NCBI RefSeq assembly: GCF_000758605.1
Contig: NZ_CP009282.1
Coordinates: 4,712,001 to 4,776,000, forward strand
Length of the DNA: 64,000 nt
Origin: Paenibacillus sp. FSL R5-0912
GTDB taxonomy: Bacteria > Bacillota > Bacilli > Paenibacillales > Paenibacillaceae
Direction: 5' to 3'
In this document: positions 53,869 to 63,307 of the stretch, in pieces
Numbering within the stretch: position 1 is the first letter of the stretch
Layout of the letters: each line of letters starts with the position of its first letter
Translations under genes and position numbers: made by a program
Notes under the pieces: generated by a model
Databases searched by the model: none
The model's input: only the letters and a program-made list of their open reading frames with translations
What the model was told of the DNA's origin: nothing

Positions 53869-54159
53869 TCATTTATGGGAGTATGCGCTCCCCCACTTAA
53901 TAAATTTGTCCCAAAAGTTTTCGTCAAATACCGACTCTTTATCTAATCCAAATGACACCGCCAGTTTCTTCCACTGCTCGAAATTAAAGTTGGTCGGGTA
54001 CTTATCAGTCGAGTAGAATTCTATTACCAATCCTTCAAACGACATTTCGTACTCTCCATGTTCAAGGTAGTGCAGAACACCTTCTAAATCATCTGAAGAA
54101 AGTACGCTCTCCGACATTTTAATAAGTTCAATTAAGCTATTTTCCAGTTCTTCATGCAT
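53869..54159 (-). CDS. MafI-like immunity protein
   Basis: The 96-residue acidic protein begins MHEELENSLIELIKMSES, with DLEGVLHYLEHGEYEMSFEG. This resembles the MafI immunity family (pattern LxxxxxxLxxDDLxxVxxYLxHGEYxxAFE). MafI proteins neutralise MafB-type toxins, which often carry EndoU tips, matching the toxin directly upstream. Its start is 13 bp after the toxin stop, so it is in the same operon and should be made together with the toxin. Confidence 0.8.
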   Translation of the reverse strand: MHEELENSLIELIKMSESVLSSDDLEGVLHYLEHGEYEMSFEGLVIEFYSTDKYPTNFNFEQWKKLAVSFGLDKESVFDENFWDKFIKWGSAYSHK

Positions 54160-54172
54160 AGAAACACCTCAC

Positions 54173-57100
54173 TTACTTGGATGGGTTTGCAGGGAAATTA
54201 GTAGGGTATGCTGTCGATATTTGACCTGCATATTTATGATTGTTTGGATAAAAATCAACACGAATTTCAATGCCATCACGCACACCAATGGCATAAGGAG
54301 AGTCATACTTACCAACGCCTCTTATTGCATTAGGGTCAGAAGCCACGTCAGAAACCTGATGCAAAATTCTATCATCACTCCAACTAGCAGGGAACTCTGT
54401 TTTCTCAGGCTTTCCTGCTCCTGCTCTATGTCGATTAAGAATATGGTCTTTTCTGTGACCAGTTAAATCAACATAGTTATCAATTTTTGTTAGAGAATTA
54501 CCCGTCCCCTCAGCCCCACCCTCTTTTTGCTCCAAATACTGTTCAACCTCACTGATCACAGGCGCGATAGTTTCAAGATCTGAATTCACTAGTTTTTCTC
54601 GTGGTGTTGCTTCTATCTTGGTATTGTGTTCTTTTAATTGCTTGATTCGCTCGTGAATTTTAGAATCTTTATTTCCAACTTTAACCTTGTCTAAATTCCC
54701 TATCCGTGTCGTAAATCCCTCTATAATTTTGGGTACGGGTCGTTTATTCTCACTAGCCATCATCACCACATGCCCGCTGCCGCGCTTCTCGACCCAGAGC
54801 TGGTGGCTTTCCTGGCCGATTTTGAACTTGACCAGCAGACCGGCAATGGCGTTCTTGAGCTTACCGGCACCGGCCACCGCAAGATCAATCCCTGATTTCA
54901 AAAGCCGCTTGCCGAAGGCTAACAGGCGGGTATGCACGCCTCCTTTGACGGTGCCGAGAAAATCACCGGCGGTTTCTTTTTTGGCAGCGCCCGCCTTTCC
55001 GCTGGCTTTTGGTTCATCTTTTTTGCCTGAGCTGTCTTTACTGCCTCCACCCGATACTCCGGACAGATTGGCCATCAGCTTCGTGCCGTTGCCGAATACC
55101 TGATTGGTCTGCGACTGGGCTTCATCCACAAGTCCCGTTGCTCCTTCCGTGGCTTCGTCGATCAATCCGCCTACCTTTTCCACAGGCCCCTGAAGCGGCT
55201 GCAGCAGGCCCTGGACCGGGCTGGACGCTGCAATTTTGTTAATTAACTTGTCTGCGAACGGAATATGCTGGCGGATCAGGTCAACCAGTGATTGGCCCGC
55301 CACGGCTTCAATCCCTTTGAATACGGCCTTAATCAGTGCTGACGGCGGATTGGTGATGATAAAATTCAGTACCAAATCGACGCCTTTGTTAGCCAAGACT
55401 GACATCAGCTGGGCCGGTTTTCCGAGCAGCTGGACCTTTGCTTTAATGCCGCCGGCGGCTTCGGTTACTTTCTCACGTATTCCCTTGAACAAGCCTCCAG
55501 CCGCTTCCTTCAGCTTGCCTGCCCCCTCACTCAGAGCCTCGGAAGGGTTCTTCAATACCTCCAGACCCTGAACCATACCGGCATACACCATGCTGAACGG
55601 GTTGAACCACGACTTGCCCGAGATGTTGATCACCGGCAAAGCCTTGTTAATCGCGCCTGCAACCTTGCCGACTGTCTTTTGCAGAATTTCGAACACGCCC
55701 TGAAGAAGCTGCAGCACCTTCATCAGCCCTTTTTCCTGGCTTCCGCCTTTCGGGGCCTTGCCTCCATCCTTGTCCTTCTCCTTGTCATCTCCCTCGGCCG
55801 TCTGCAAAGGCTGAAGTTCACCGAACAGCCCCTTGACCAGAAAGCCGCCCAATCCCGCCGGATTCAGGAACTGCTTCAGATTCTGTACTTTGAAATTCCG
55901 CAGGGTATTGACCACAGTCATGACTGTGTTGGCCTGACGCAGAAGCTTAGGGAGGGTCGAGGTCAGCCAAGTGACGATTTGCACCAGAACGCTGCCTCCA
56001 CCCGTAGCAAAAGCAGCGGCAATCTCCGCAGCAATCTGGGCAACCTCCAGAGCCTTGCCGAAATTTATTTTGAAATCACCGCTTAGGAATTTCCCGATTC
56101 CCGAGAATATGCCGTTATACAGCGACTGGGCACCAGCGAACAGCTTATCCACCGTTTTACCCATGAAATCCAGGGCGGCGCTGACCCCCTTCTTCAAGCC
56201 GCTTGCGATAGTATTGACGGCTTGAAGCGCCTTGTTCACCGCACGGTCGATCCAGCCGTTGATCTTCTTGGCAATGCCCGGAAACCGGGCGAATATTGTA
56301 TTGGCAATTCCCTTCAGCACGTTCCCGAAGCCTTTAATGGCGCTGACAATCAGCTTCCGGCCTGCTTCAATCAGCCCCACAACCGCTTGCTTGGCTTTAT
56401 CGAAAATAGTTTTGACAGCCTTGCGCAGATGGGTGAAGAGGAAGTTCATGCCTTTTTGGATAGCCTCGCCGAGCTGCTTGCCCTTTTCCTTGATCCATTC
56501 CCAGGGGTTTTTGGCTTTTTTCTTTTGTTCGCCCTCAGCCTCGCCTTGCTTTTGCTTCTCCTCTGCCTGAGTCTTCGTGTTCTTGTATTCCTGCCGGGAT
56601 TCGGTTTCGGCATCAGACAGCTTGCGCTTGACCTCGCCTTCCTTCTCCTCCCTGATCCCGGTAATTTCCTTATTCTTCTCTGCTGCGGCTGCCCCTGCTT
56701 CGCGGTCGTACTCCCCGCTGGTGGTCTTGATCTCTTCCTGCCACTGCGTCCGATACCCCGAGACCTCCGCCTTGGCCGCAGTCTGCTCGTTTCGCTGCTT
56801 CTCGGATGATTCGGTTTTCAGCCGTTCCACTTCTGCCTTCGTATCGCTTTGGGCAGTAGTGAGTCCACTGTCAAACGGTTCTTTGCCTTTCTGATACTCC
56901 GCCTGACTATTCTGCATGTAGGCCTGGAGCGGACCCTCCAGATGAGGGTTGAGGTATCCGGCAACATCGGGCGGAATTACACCGGTGGATTTCAGCTGAA
57001 AAGCTGGCGGCGCCACGGAGCGGATAGCATGCCCAGACCGGAGAATGCCAGGGTCCGGCTTAGGCTGAATCCGGTTCTCCCCGAAATCCTGCCGGGTCTG

Positions 57101-58252
57101 CTCCAGCTCGGAAGCCTGTACAGTCTGCATATGCTGCTTGGCCTCTGCCTGAAAGCTCTCCACCTGGGAAGGATCGGCTTCACCTGTCAGGCCAATCTCC
57201 GGCGGATTGGCTGCATATCTGCTTGCCTCCTCCATAATTTGGTCTGGATCTGCCTCCTCTGAGCCTTGGGGAAAGCTGTTCATCCCTGCAGACGGATTCC
57301 CGCCTTGCTTGCCGCTCTGAAAAGCAGGCAGCTCGAAAGCGGGCACCGGATCTGCCCCTGTCCGCTTCGGAGGATCGGCAGCTTTGCCTGGCGCGATGCC
57401 GGTGGGAGTAGGAATGGCAGGCAGCACCTTCTCAGCCTGCTGTCTTTGCTGCCCCAGCGCCTCACCGGAGACACCCACTGCCTGGGTGTACGCCTGGGTA
57501 ATTTCTGCCGGAGCAATGCTGCCGAGCTGCTGGATCACGCTGCCCGGATTATCGCCTTTAATATGTACAACCGGAGCTTTGGCTGGTGCTTTTGAGGCTT
57601 GCACCGGTTGACCGGCAGTCAGCGGACCTGTTGCAGCGGATCTCTGTACAGGTGCAGCTGGTATGGCTGCGGACTTCTTGTCCGTCTTCGCTTCCGTTTT
57701 GCCTTCCGGCTTCGCACCGGACCTCACTTTCGCCTGAGGTTTCGATTCAACTTCTTGCTGGGCATTTACGGCAGGCTCCGCTTTTCTTTCCGATTTCGCT
57801 TCGGCTTTAACTATCGCAGGCTTCTCCTCTGACTCCCGCTGCTGCCCGGCTTCAAGCTGAGAGGTTTTTCTGGTGGCATGGATAGCCCGGGCCGGAGCCG
57901 GTTTTTCTGCAAGCGGCAATGGCTTGCCTTCAGCAGCTCTTTTGAGGCCTAGTGTGTTTCGGTTGTTTGTTTCAGCTTTCGGGCGGGGCTCTGCCTTCCC
58001 CTTGTTCCGGTTACCTTGGTCAAGCAGCATAAGAGCACTCCGCAGGCCAATGGCACTAGTGAGCATCGTGAACTCACCGGAGGTCACTGTTTCAGGGGCT
58101 GTTAACAGACGGTTGGTTAGCTGTTTGAGCTCAAGGGGCGTTCGCAGCTGCGGCTTCAATGCCGCTTTGTCAGCTAGTGGGACTTGTGCAGAACTCTTTC
58201 TCGTCCCGGCCTGCGGCTCTGCCGGCTTGTGTACAGCAATCTTGCTAGGCAT
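54173..58252 (-). CDS. Large polymorphic toxin with EndoU-type RNase tip
   Basis: The 1,359-residue protein has no signal peptide. Residues about 80-260 are Ala/Lys/Glu/Pro-rich low complexity; about 465-590 form a charged coiled coil. About 580-790 hold amphipathic and apolar helices, including an Ala/Gly-rich stretch near 734-764, and further amphipathic repeats run to about 1080. The tip after Gly-Thr-Gly1251 is EndoU-like: HRKDHILNRHR, KTEFPASWSDDRI, GVRDGIEIRVDF and the terminal TAYPTN. EndoU tips cut RNA in target cells. The MafI-like gene follows. Lack of a Sec signal suggests delivery by an unconventional route such as a contractile injection particle or type VII system; that is inference. 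The start ATG 58252 has GGGAG upstream. Confidence 0.88.
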   Translation of the reverse strand: MPSKIAVHKPAEPQAGTRKSSAQVPLADKAALKPQLRTPLELKQLTNRLLTAPETVTSGEFTMLTSAIGLRSALMLLDQGNRNKGKAEPRPKAETNNRNTLGLKRAAEGKPLPLAEKPAPARAIHATRKTSQLEAGQQRESEEKPAIVKAEAKSERKAEPAVNAQQEVESKPQAKVRSGAKPEGKTEAKTDKKSAAIPAAPVQRSAATGPLTAGQPVQASKAPAKAPVVHIKGDNPGSVIQQLGSIAPAEITQAYTQAVGVSGEALGQQRQQAEKVLPAIPTPTGIAPGKAADPPKRTGADPVPAFELPAFQSGKQGGNPSAGMNSFPQGSEEADPDQIMEEASRYAANPPEIGLTGEADPSQVESFQAEAKQHMQTVQASELEQTRQDFGENRIQPKPDPGILRSGHAIRSVAPPAFQLKSTGVIPPDVAGYLNPHLEGPLQAYMQNSQAEYQKGKEPFDSGLTTAQSDTKAEVERLKTESSEKQRNEQTAAKAEVSGYRTQWQEEIKTTSGEYDREAGAAAAEKNKEITGIREEKEGEVKRKLSDAETESRQEYKNTKTQAEEKQKQGEAEGEQKKKAKNPWEWIKEKGKQLGEAIQKGMNFLFTHLRKAVKTIFDKAKQAVVGLIEAGRKLIVSAIKGFGNVLKGIANTIFARFPGIAKKINGWIDRAVNKALQAVNTIASGLKKGVSAALDFMGKTVDKLFAGAQSLYNGIFSGIGKFLSGDFKINFGKALEVAQIAAEIAAAFATGGGSVLVQIVTWLTSTLPKLLRQANTVMTVVNTLRNFKVQNLKQFLNPAGLGGFLVKGLFGELQPLQTAEGDDKEKDKDGGKAPKGGSQEKGLMKVLQLLQGVFEILQKTVGKVAGAINKALPVINISGKSWFNPFSMVYAGMVQGLEVLKNPSEALSEGAGKLKEAAGGLFKGIREKVTEAAGGIKAKVQLLGKPAQLMSVLANKGVDLVLNFIITNPPSALIKAVFKGIEAVAGQSLVDLIRQHIPFADKLINKIAASSPVQGLLQPLQGPVEKVGGLIDEATEGATGLVDEAQSQTNQVFGNGTKLMANLSGVSGGGSKDSSGKKDEPKASGKAGAAKKETAGDFLGTVKGGVHTRLLAFGKRLLKSGIDLAVAGAGKLKNAIAGLLVKFKIGQESHQLWVEKRGSGHVVMMASENKRPVPKIIEGFTTRIGNLDKVKVGNKDSKIHERIKQLKEHNTKIEATPREKLVNSDLETIAPVISEVEQYLEQKEGGAEGTGNSLTKIDNYVDLTGHRKDHILNRHRAGAGKPEKTEFPASWSDDRILHQVSDVASDPNAIRGVGKYDSPYAIGVRDGIEIRVDFYPNNHKYAGQISTAYPTNFPANPSK

Positions 58253-58485
58253 TGAGGGTCACTCCCTGAATATTCCGTATACAAGTAATGGCAATTTCAG
58301 GGGTTGAATTACAGCCTTTTGGGTGAATTAATTTATTACTAGTACAGCATCAGAACTAAAGAAGTGAATTCATTCAACCCTGCAGCAAATGATGGACTGA
58401 GTTCCAAGTGGAATTTCAGTAATAGTTGTAAACTGTACAATTAAAAATAGCGAAAAGGTAGGCTTGCGTCTTTTAACTGTATTCT

Positions 58486-60149
58486 AGAGTCAATTTCATA
58501 ATTCAGTTTGCTGAATAGTTAGACTCGGCCCCAAATCTGAGGTCATTTTTTAGAAAATCAGGCTACTTGCTGGGATTTGCTCAACTGTTTGTTCAACTTG
58601 TCCAATGCAAACTTACTAAGATTGTAAGCTAGTGTACTGAGCTGGAAATCGACACTTGCCCGTACGCCGCGGTGACGTGTGCGTTTCATGCCAAAATACT
58701 CTTTGAGATAGGCAAAAACACGTTCCACTGCCGTACGCTTTTTGTACAGCTCTGTAAAGCTTTCGCTCCCTCTTGCGGGATAGGTATGCTTACGCAAATC
58801 CGTTTGGATGCGGATTTTAAACACCTTTTGGCATCCGGAACCCAGTAGTGGGCAGCCTGTGCACTCGCTCGGCTGGGTATACTTCAGCGTTTCGTACTTG
58901 GCATCAAAACTGTCGTAGCGGTAGGCATGTCCTTGGGAGCATACCGGCGTGTAGTCCACGTTCATTCCCTCGGGCGGATCTTTGCGGTGAATCATGGGAA
59001 TCGCCGGATAGGCACCTAACGAATGAATCAACTGGTAGATAGACGCGCAGTCGTACCCTTTGTCGCCCAAGATATGCTTTACCTTCAGTGTGGGAAACTT
59101 CAGGGGCAGGCCTTTGAGAAGAATAACGGCCATGCGCTGGTCATTCGGATTCGCCGAACTAAAGAGGCCGCTCAAGATATACTGGCAGTCCGTATCGACG
59201 AGCAGATTCGCCTTGAAACCGTAGTAGCTCGTCATTCGACCCTTCGTATTTTTCTTGTCACAACGCGCGGCATGCCGGGGCAGCGCGGCCAGCAGTTCGT
59301 CATACGTGTAAGGTAACATCGCTTCAATGGTTTTCTGAAACGGTCCGAGACTTTGGTCATATGCTTCCTGTTCCTGACGCCGGCGTTCCCTTGCCGCATT
59401 CGTTGGACGTCCACGCTTGTCGTAGACGGGTTTCTTCGGTGGTTCGTTCACAGCCGCCTCAGGCTCAGGCTCGGGAAGTTTGAACTGAAGTTGCTGGGCT
59501 CCTGGAGCCTCATTTGGCTTTTGCCCTCGGCGAGCCGCACGGCGCTTGGCGGCCGATTCGCTAAATTGGCAATCCCAAGCCTCGACCATGGAGGAATCCA
59601 CGGCAATATGTGTGCCGGTTACAAAGCCTTCTTCTAGGGCAGAGGTCACCAAGGTATCCTGCAGTTTTTCAAGCATCCCCGTGTGCTCCAGCGCATGAAT
59701 CAAACGGGAATACGAAGATTCGCTCGGGATATTATCGGAGCCGGTAAATCGGCACTGCGCCCGAAACTCTTCGCTATGGGTAAGACGCCAGACCAGGGAA
59801 GAAACAAACTCGATGTTCTCCATTTTAGCGATGAGCAAGGAATAGATCATGGCAGGTACATTCAGTTGTTCGGGCCGGCCCCGGTTGTTCTTTTTCCGAA
59901 GAACGTGCAGAACCTTGGCGAGATCTAAGTGTTCAAAGATTTGGCTGTATTTATCTTCCGGGCGCATCAGGAACAATTCCTTGAAGGAAAACAGTTCTTC
60001 TTGTCGAATGGAATAGATAGGGATTACCTCTTTTCGTTCTCGGGTGTTGGTTTGGTCGCCTATATCTTCGAGAACTTGGGGAGGTACTCCTTTTTCTATG
60101 CCTAAAAAAAACAGTCCCAGCAAGGGTTTGGAATTATGAAATTGACTCT
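58486..60149 (-). mobile_element. IS1182-like insertion sequence with 19-bp perfect inverted repeats
   Basis: AGAGTCAATTTCATAATTC at 58486-58504 is perfectly inverted at 60131-60149. TCT flanks both sides (58483-58485 and 60150-60152) as a likely 3-bp target duplication. The element is 1,664 bp and encloses one transposase. Without it, the target reads GTAT-TCT-ATAC, the tip of a palindrome in the outer element. Confidence 0.75.
58558..60123 (-). CDS. IS1182-like DDE transposase
   Basis: The protein of up to 521 residues has the N-terminal transposase domain (SQIFEHLDLAKVLHVL, GRPEQLNVPAMIYSLLIA), a DDE core with HIAVDSSMVEAWD, then HILGDKGYDCASIY, and a C-terminal region with KKRTAVERVFAYLKEYFGM holding the final Glu. 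An internal Cys cluster (CTGCPLLGSGC) is common in this group. The first codon at 60123 is TTG without a good ribosome site; the true start is probably an internal one before EELFSFKEL or MRPEDK. The gene appears intact. Confidence 0.87.
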   Translation of the reverse strand: MLGLFFLGIEKGVPPQVLEDIGDQTNTRERKEVIPIYSIRQEELFSFKELFLMRPEDKYSQIFEHLDLAKVLHVLRKKNNRGRPEQLNVPAMIYSLLIAKMENIEFVSSLVWRLTHSEEFRAQCRFTGSDNIPSESSYSRLIHALEHTGMLEKLQDTLVTSALEEGFVTGTHIAVDSSMVEAWDCQFSESAAKRRAARRGQKPNEAPGAQQLQFKLPEPEPEAAVNEPPKKPVYDKRGRPTNAARERRRQEQEAYDQSLGPFQKTIEAMLPYTYDELLAALPRHAARCDKKNTKGRMTSYYGFKANLLVDTDCQYILSGLFSSANPNDQRMAVILLKGLPLKFPTLKVKHILGDKGYDCASIYQLIHSLGAYPAIPMIHRKDPPEGMNVDYTPVCSQGHAYRYDSFDAKYETLKYTQPSECTGCPLLGSGCQKVFKIRIQTDLRKHTYPARGSESFTELYKKRTAVERVFAYLKEYFGMKRTRHRGVRASVDFQLSTLAYNLSKFALDKLNKQLSKSQQVA

Positions 60150-60402
60150 TCTATACAACTAAATTTGCCCAAATGGGTGAGAACCAAGGCCGAATCGTAG
60201 GTTGGGAATCTTATCTTTTAGTTGTACAACGTGCACTTAAGCATACGGCGTATCCCGTAATCGGGTTACTGCAAACCCTCAGCAAGCGATTTACCAAAGT
60301 GGTCTTCACTAGTTTAAATCTGATGCTGTACTAGGTAAGCACAAAGACAAGACTGGGCATAAAAGTGTGGGCTGTCAGCGTTTCTTTCTATTATTCCACG
60401 CA

Positions 60403-60441
60403 AAAAAGAGCAGGCTATTTTTTACATAACCTGCTCTTTTT
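60403..60441. terminator. Bidirectional terminator
   Basis: A perfect 12-bp stem (AAAAAGAGCAGG with CCTGCTCTTTTT) is flanked by A and T runs. It closes the BceAB transcript on the minus strand and insulates it from the mobile elements. The surrounding gap 60335-60510 shows nothing else. Confidence 0.85.
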
Positions 60442-60510
60442 CTTAAATATTGGCCCTCTGCCTTAACTTAATGACAGTGCCTTCTAGCTATCCCTTTGTA
60501 TTCTATGTCT

Positions 60511-62457
60511 TTATAATGATTCCCGGATCACGCGCTTGTAATACAGCACGGACAGCAGGCCGAAGATTGAATACAGCACGGTATAGACCGCCATAACCAC
60601 AAACATCGGAGTAAGCATTTCCGTACCGAACAGGAACCAGCCCGACTTTACCGCGAAGTAGCTGTGGCAGAGACCGACAACCAGCGGAATGCCGAAATTG
60701 AACAGCTGCTTGAACTGGATGCCGCGCAGCAGATCTCCCTGAGTGAAGCCCAGCTTGCGCAGAATGGTATATCCGTCCTTCTCCTCCTCGCCTTCATCCA
60801 TCTGCTTGAAATAGAGAATACAGCCGGAGGTGATCAGGAAGGTCAAACCGAGGAACCCGACAATGAACATAATTAAGCCCATGCTGGTCCGTTGGTTGAG
60901 CTCAAATTCATATTGCGAGAAGCTCGGAAATTCCGGCTTCTGGTCCAGATAGATCTCATGGGCCTGTTTGGCCTGTGATTGATCGGTCAGATTAATCCCG
61001 TAATATAAATCGCTGTCCGATGTTTTCCTCTGAGCTTTCGGATCTTTATGCTTAACCAGTTCAGTAAAGACCGTATCATCGACCACAACCACTCCCATTA
61101 GCCCGGCGCCATAATAATAAGGAAGGACAGATTTGTCAGATAAACCGGTGAGCTGCTGCGTGATGGTGCTGTCTTTGGTAATAAACCCGATTTCACCACT
61201 GTCTTTAAAGGTTACCATGCTTTTGAGCGTATTGTTGTAACCCGTCATCAGTACCTCACCCGGGTGCAAATCCATTCCCTTCAAGCTGCTGTCACTGATT
61301 ACGGTAGCAGTGATGTTCGTTAATGCGTCTTCCTTAAAATTATATCTCTCAATAATGTCCTCAACATTTAGAAAGACCGCGATGTTAGGAATCTCCAGCA
61401 CTTCATAACCTATCTTCTCCTTATCCAGTGCCTGAAGGAACTTAGCCTCAGCCTCCTGCCGGATAAAGCCGAAATCATGCGGCGAGCTTTCCCTTGCTGA
61501 GGTTTCCACCGAATAATAAGAAATGTAGCTCAGTGACAACAGGCCGATCGCGAGTGCGGACACCGTCGTAATAATGGTAAGCAGCAGGGCATTTGACTTC
61601 ATGCGGAACATAATCGATGAGAGTGACAGCACCTCATTGATTGACAGGTAACCTTTCTTGCTCTTACGGATCATATTAAAAATAAAGCTTACCGAACCTT
61701 TATAGAATAGATAAGTACCGATGATGACCAGTGCCAGGATCACGATCATCGCGATCATAAGCTCAGTCATATCTGTATATTTCCCGCCAAACAGCTGGCT
61801 GGAAATATAATATCCACCGCCGATGCAGGCAATGCCGAGCAGTCCCATAACAATTTCCCACAGCGGCATTTTACGGATACGCTGCTGGGTCGTGGATGTC
61901 GCCTTGAAGAGGGACAGGATACTTTGCGCTTTGATGAAGGTGTAGTTCATGATCATAATCAGCACATACACGGCGGCAAACACCAGAATCGTCCGCTCCA
62001 GCGCCTCCGGGGAGAACCGCAGCTTGGCTAGATTCTGGATGGCTAGAATTTTAAACAGAATCATCAGAACCAGCCGGGACATGATGAACCCTGCACCAAT
62101 ACCGATAAACATGGACCCGAAATACAGAATCAGATTCTCCGCACTCAGCAGCGTGAAGATCTTCCCCTTCGTCAGCCCAATCAGCTGGAACAGCCCGATC
62201 TCCTTACTGCGCCGCTTGATGAAAATCGTATTCGCATAGAGCAGGAAAATGGCGACAATAGCAATCAACAGGACAGAAGAGGCTCCGATAGCTGCACCGC
62301 CTTTGATCGAAGCACCAACCTCGTCCATTGCCGGATCAAATTGCAGCGTTACGAACGAGAAATATAGAGCAACACTGAAAATAAGCGCGAAGACGTACAG
62401 ATAATAGTTTTTAATATTCTTCTTCAAATTGCGCAGGATGATGTAATTCAGGCTCAC
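60511..62457 (-). CDS. BceB-type ABC permease (FtsX family)
   Basis: The 648-residue protein has about ten membrane helices in the BceB pattern: one at the N-terminus, a group at about 55-170, FtsX-like segments, then a large extracellular domain (about 310-530) and three C-terminal helices (GLIMFIVGFLGLTFL and later). With the ATPase upstream it senses and removes peptide antibiotics such as bacitracin-like cell-wall inhibitors. Its ATG overlaps the ATPase stop by ATGA, so translation is coupled. Substrate specificity is unknown. Confidence 0.92.
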   Translation of the reverse strand: MSLNYIILRNLKKNIKNYYLYVFALIFSVALYFSFVTLQFDPAMDEVGASIKGGAAIGASSVLLIAIVAIFLLYANTIFIKRRSKEIGLFQLIGLTKGKIFTLLSAENLILYFGSMFIGIGAGFIMSRLVLMILFKILAIQNLAKLRFSPEALERTILVFAAVYVLIMIMNYTFIKAQSILSLFKATSTTQQRIRKMPLWEIVMGLLGIACIGGGYYISSQLFGGKYTDMTELMIAMIVILALVIIGTYLFYKGSVSFIFNMIRKSKKGYLSINEVLSLSSIMFRMKSNALLLTIITTVSALAIGLLSLSYISYYSVETSARESSPHDFGFIRQEAEAKFLQALDKEKIGYEVLEIPNIAVFLNVEDIIERYNFKEDALTNITATVISDSSLKGMDLHPGEVLMTGYNNTLKSMVTFKDSGEIGFITKDSTITQQLTGLSDKSVLPYYYGAGLMGVVVVDDTVFTELVKHKDPKAQRKTSDSDLYYGINLTDQSQAKQAHEIYLDQKPEFPSFSQYEFELNQRTSMGLIMFIVGFLGLTFLITSGCILYFKQMDEGEEEKDGYTILRKLGFTQGDLLRGIQFKQLFNFGIPLVVGLCHSYFAVKSGWFLFGTEMLTPMFVVMAVYTVLYSIFGLLSVLYYKRVIRESL

Positions 62458-63209
62458 TCGGCAGCACCGCCAAGCACCCCTTGAGTATTGATAATATCGT
62501 TGAAGAAGGACTGCCGTGATTCATCGCCTTTATTCAGCTGGGTGTAAATTTGCCCGTCACGGATGAACACCACCCGGGTGCAATAGCTTGCGGCAGCCGC
62601 ATCATGCGTGACCATCACTATAGTGGCCTCACGTTTACTGTTCATAGCAGAGAGCTTGTTCAGCAGGTCGGAAGCTGATTTGGAATCCAGTGCGCCCGTA
62701 GGCTCATCGGCAAAAATAATACTAGGATCATGCACAAACGCCCGCGCTGCCGACGTACGCTGCTTCTGCCCGCCGGAGATTTCCGCCGGATATTTGTCCT
62801 TCAGCTCATAGATTCCCAGCTCGCCGGACACCTGCTCGAATTTCTGATGCGCCTCTTTCTTGGACATGCCTGTGATGGAGAGCGGCAGCATCACATTCTC
62901 CTTCACGGTCAGCGTATCCAGCAGATTGTAGTCCTGAAAAATAAACCCGAGATGAGATTTGCGGAACTCCGCCAGCTGCTTCTCCTTCATTCCCGTGAAC
63001 ATCTTGCCCTCAATCTCAATGGTCCCCTGGCTCACCCGGTCGATGGAGGACAGGACATTCAGCAGTGTCGTTTTGCCGGAACCGGAAGGACCCATGATCC
63101 CCACGAACTCACCTTTATTTACCTGAAGATCGATTCCCTTTAATACTTCCTGCTTATTAAATTTGTTGCCATAGGTTTTATGGATTTTGTTAGCCTGCAT
63201 GATAATCAT
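62454..63209 (-). CDS. BceA-type ABC transporter ATPase
   Basis: The 251-residue ATPase has Walker A GIMGPSGSGKTT, Q-loop FIFQDYNLLDTL, signature ISGGQKQRTSAARAF, Walker B IIFADEPTGALD and the H-loop VMVTHDAAAAS. It follows the sensor kinase by 98 bp and overlaps the permease by 4 bp. It powers the peptide-resistance transporter and, in Bce systems, also transmits flux information to the kinase. Confidence 0.94.
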   Translation of the reverse strand: MIIMQANKIHKTYGNKFNKQEVLKGIDLQVNKGEFVGIMGPSGSGKTTLLNVLSSIDRVSQGTIEIEGKMFTGMKEKQLAEFRKSHLGFIFQDYNLLDTLTVKENVMLPLSITGMSKKEAHQKFEQVSGELGIYELKDKYPAEISGGQKQRTSAARAFVHDPSIIFADEPTGALDSKSASDLLNKLSAMNSKREATIVMVTHDAAAASYCTRVVFIRDGQIYTQLNKGDESRQSFFNDIINTQGVLGGAAE

Positions 63210-63307
63210 CTGTAACCCACTCCTTTTCTATAGATCTATCATAAGCGGGCTGATGCTCCTTTTCCTGCGCTTCGCCGAACAATGTGAAGAAGCATGTGAC
63301 ATTATTG

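Larger units (their letters stand above)
58339..60334. mobile_element. MITE-like element interrupted by an IS
   Basis: The ends carry inverted repeats of 22 bp with two mismatches: CTAGTACAGCATCAG at 58339 and its complement ending at 60334. CTAG at both extremes could be a 4-bp target duplication. Removing the inner IS leaves about 321 bp with no coding capacity, rich in TGTACAA-type palindromes. It lies 87 bp upstream of the toxin gene. Confidence 0.6.
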
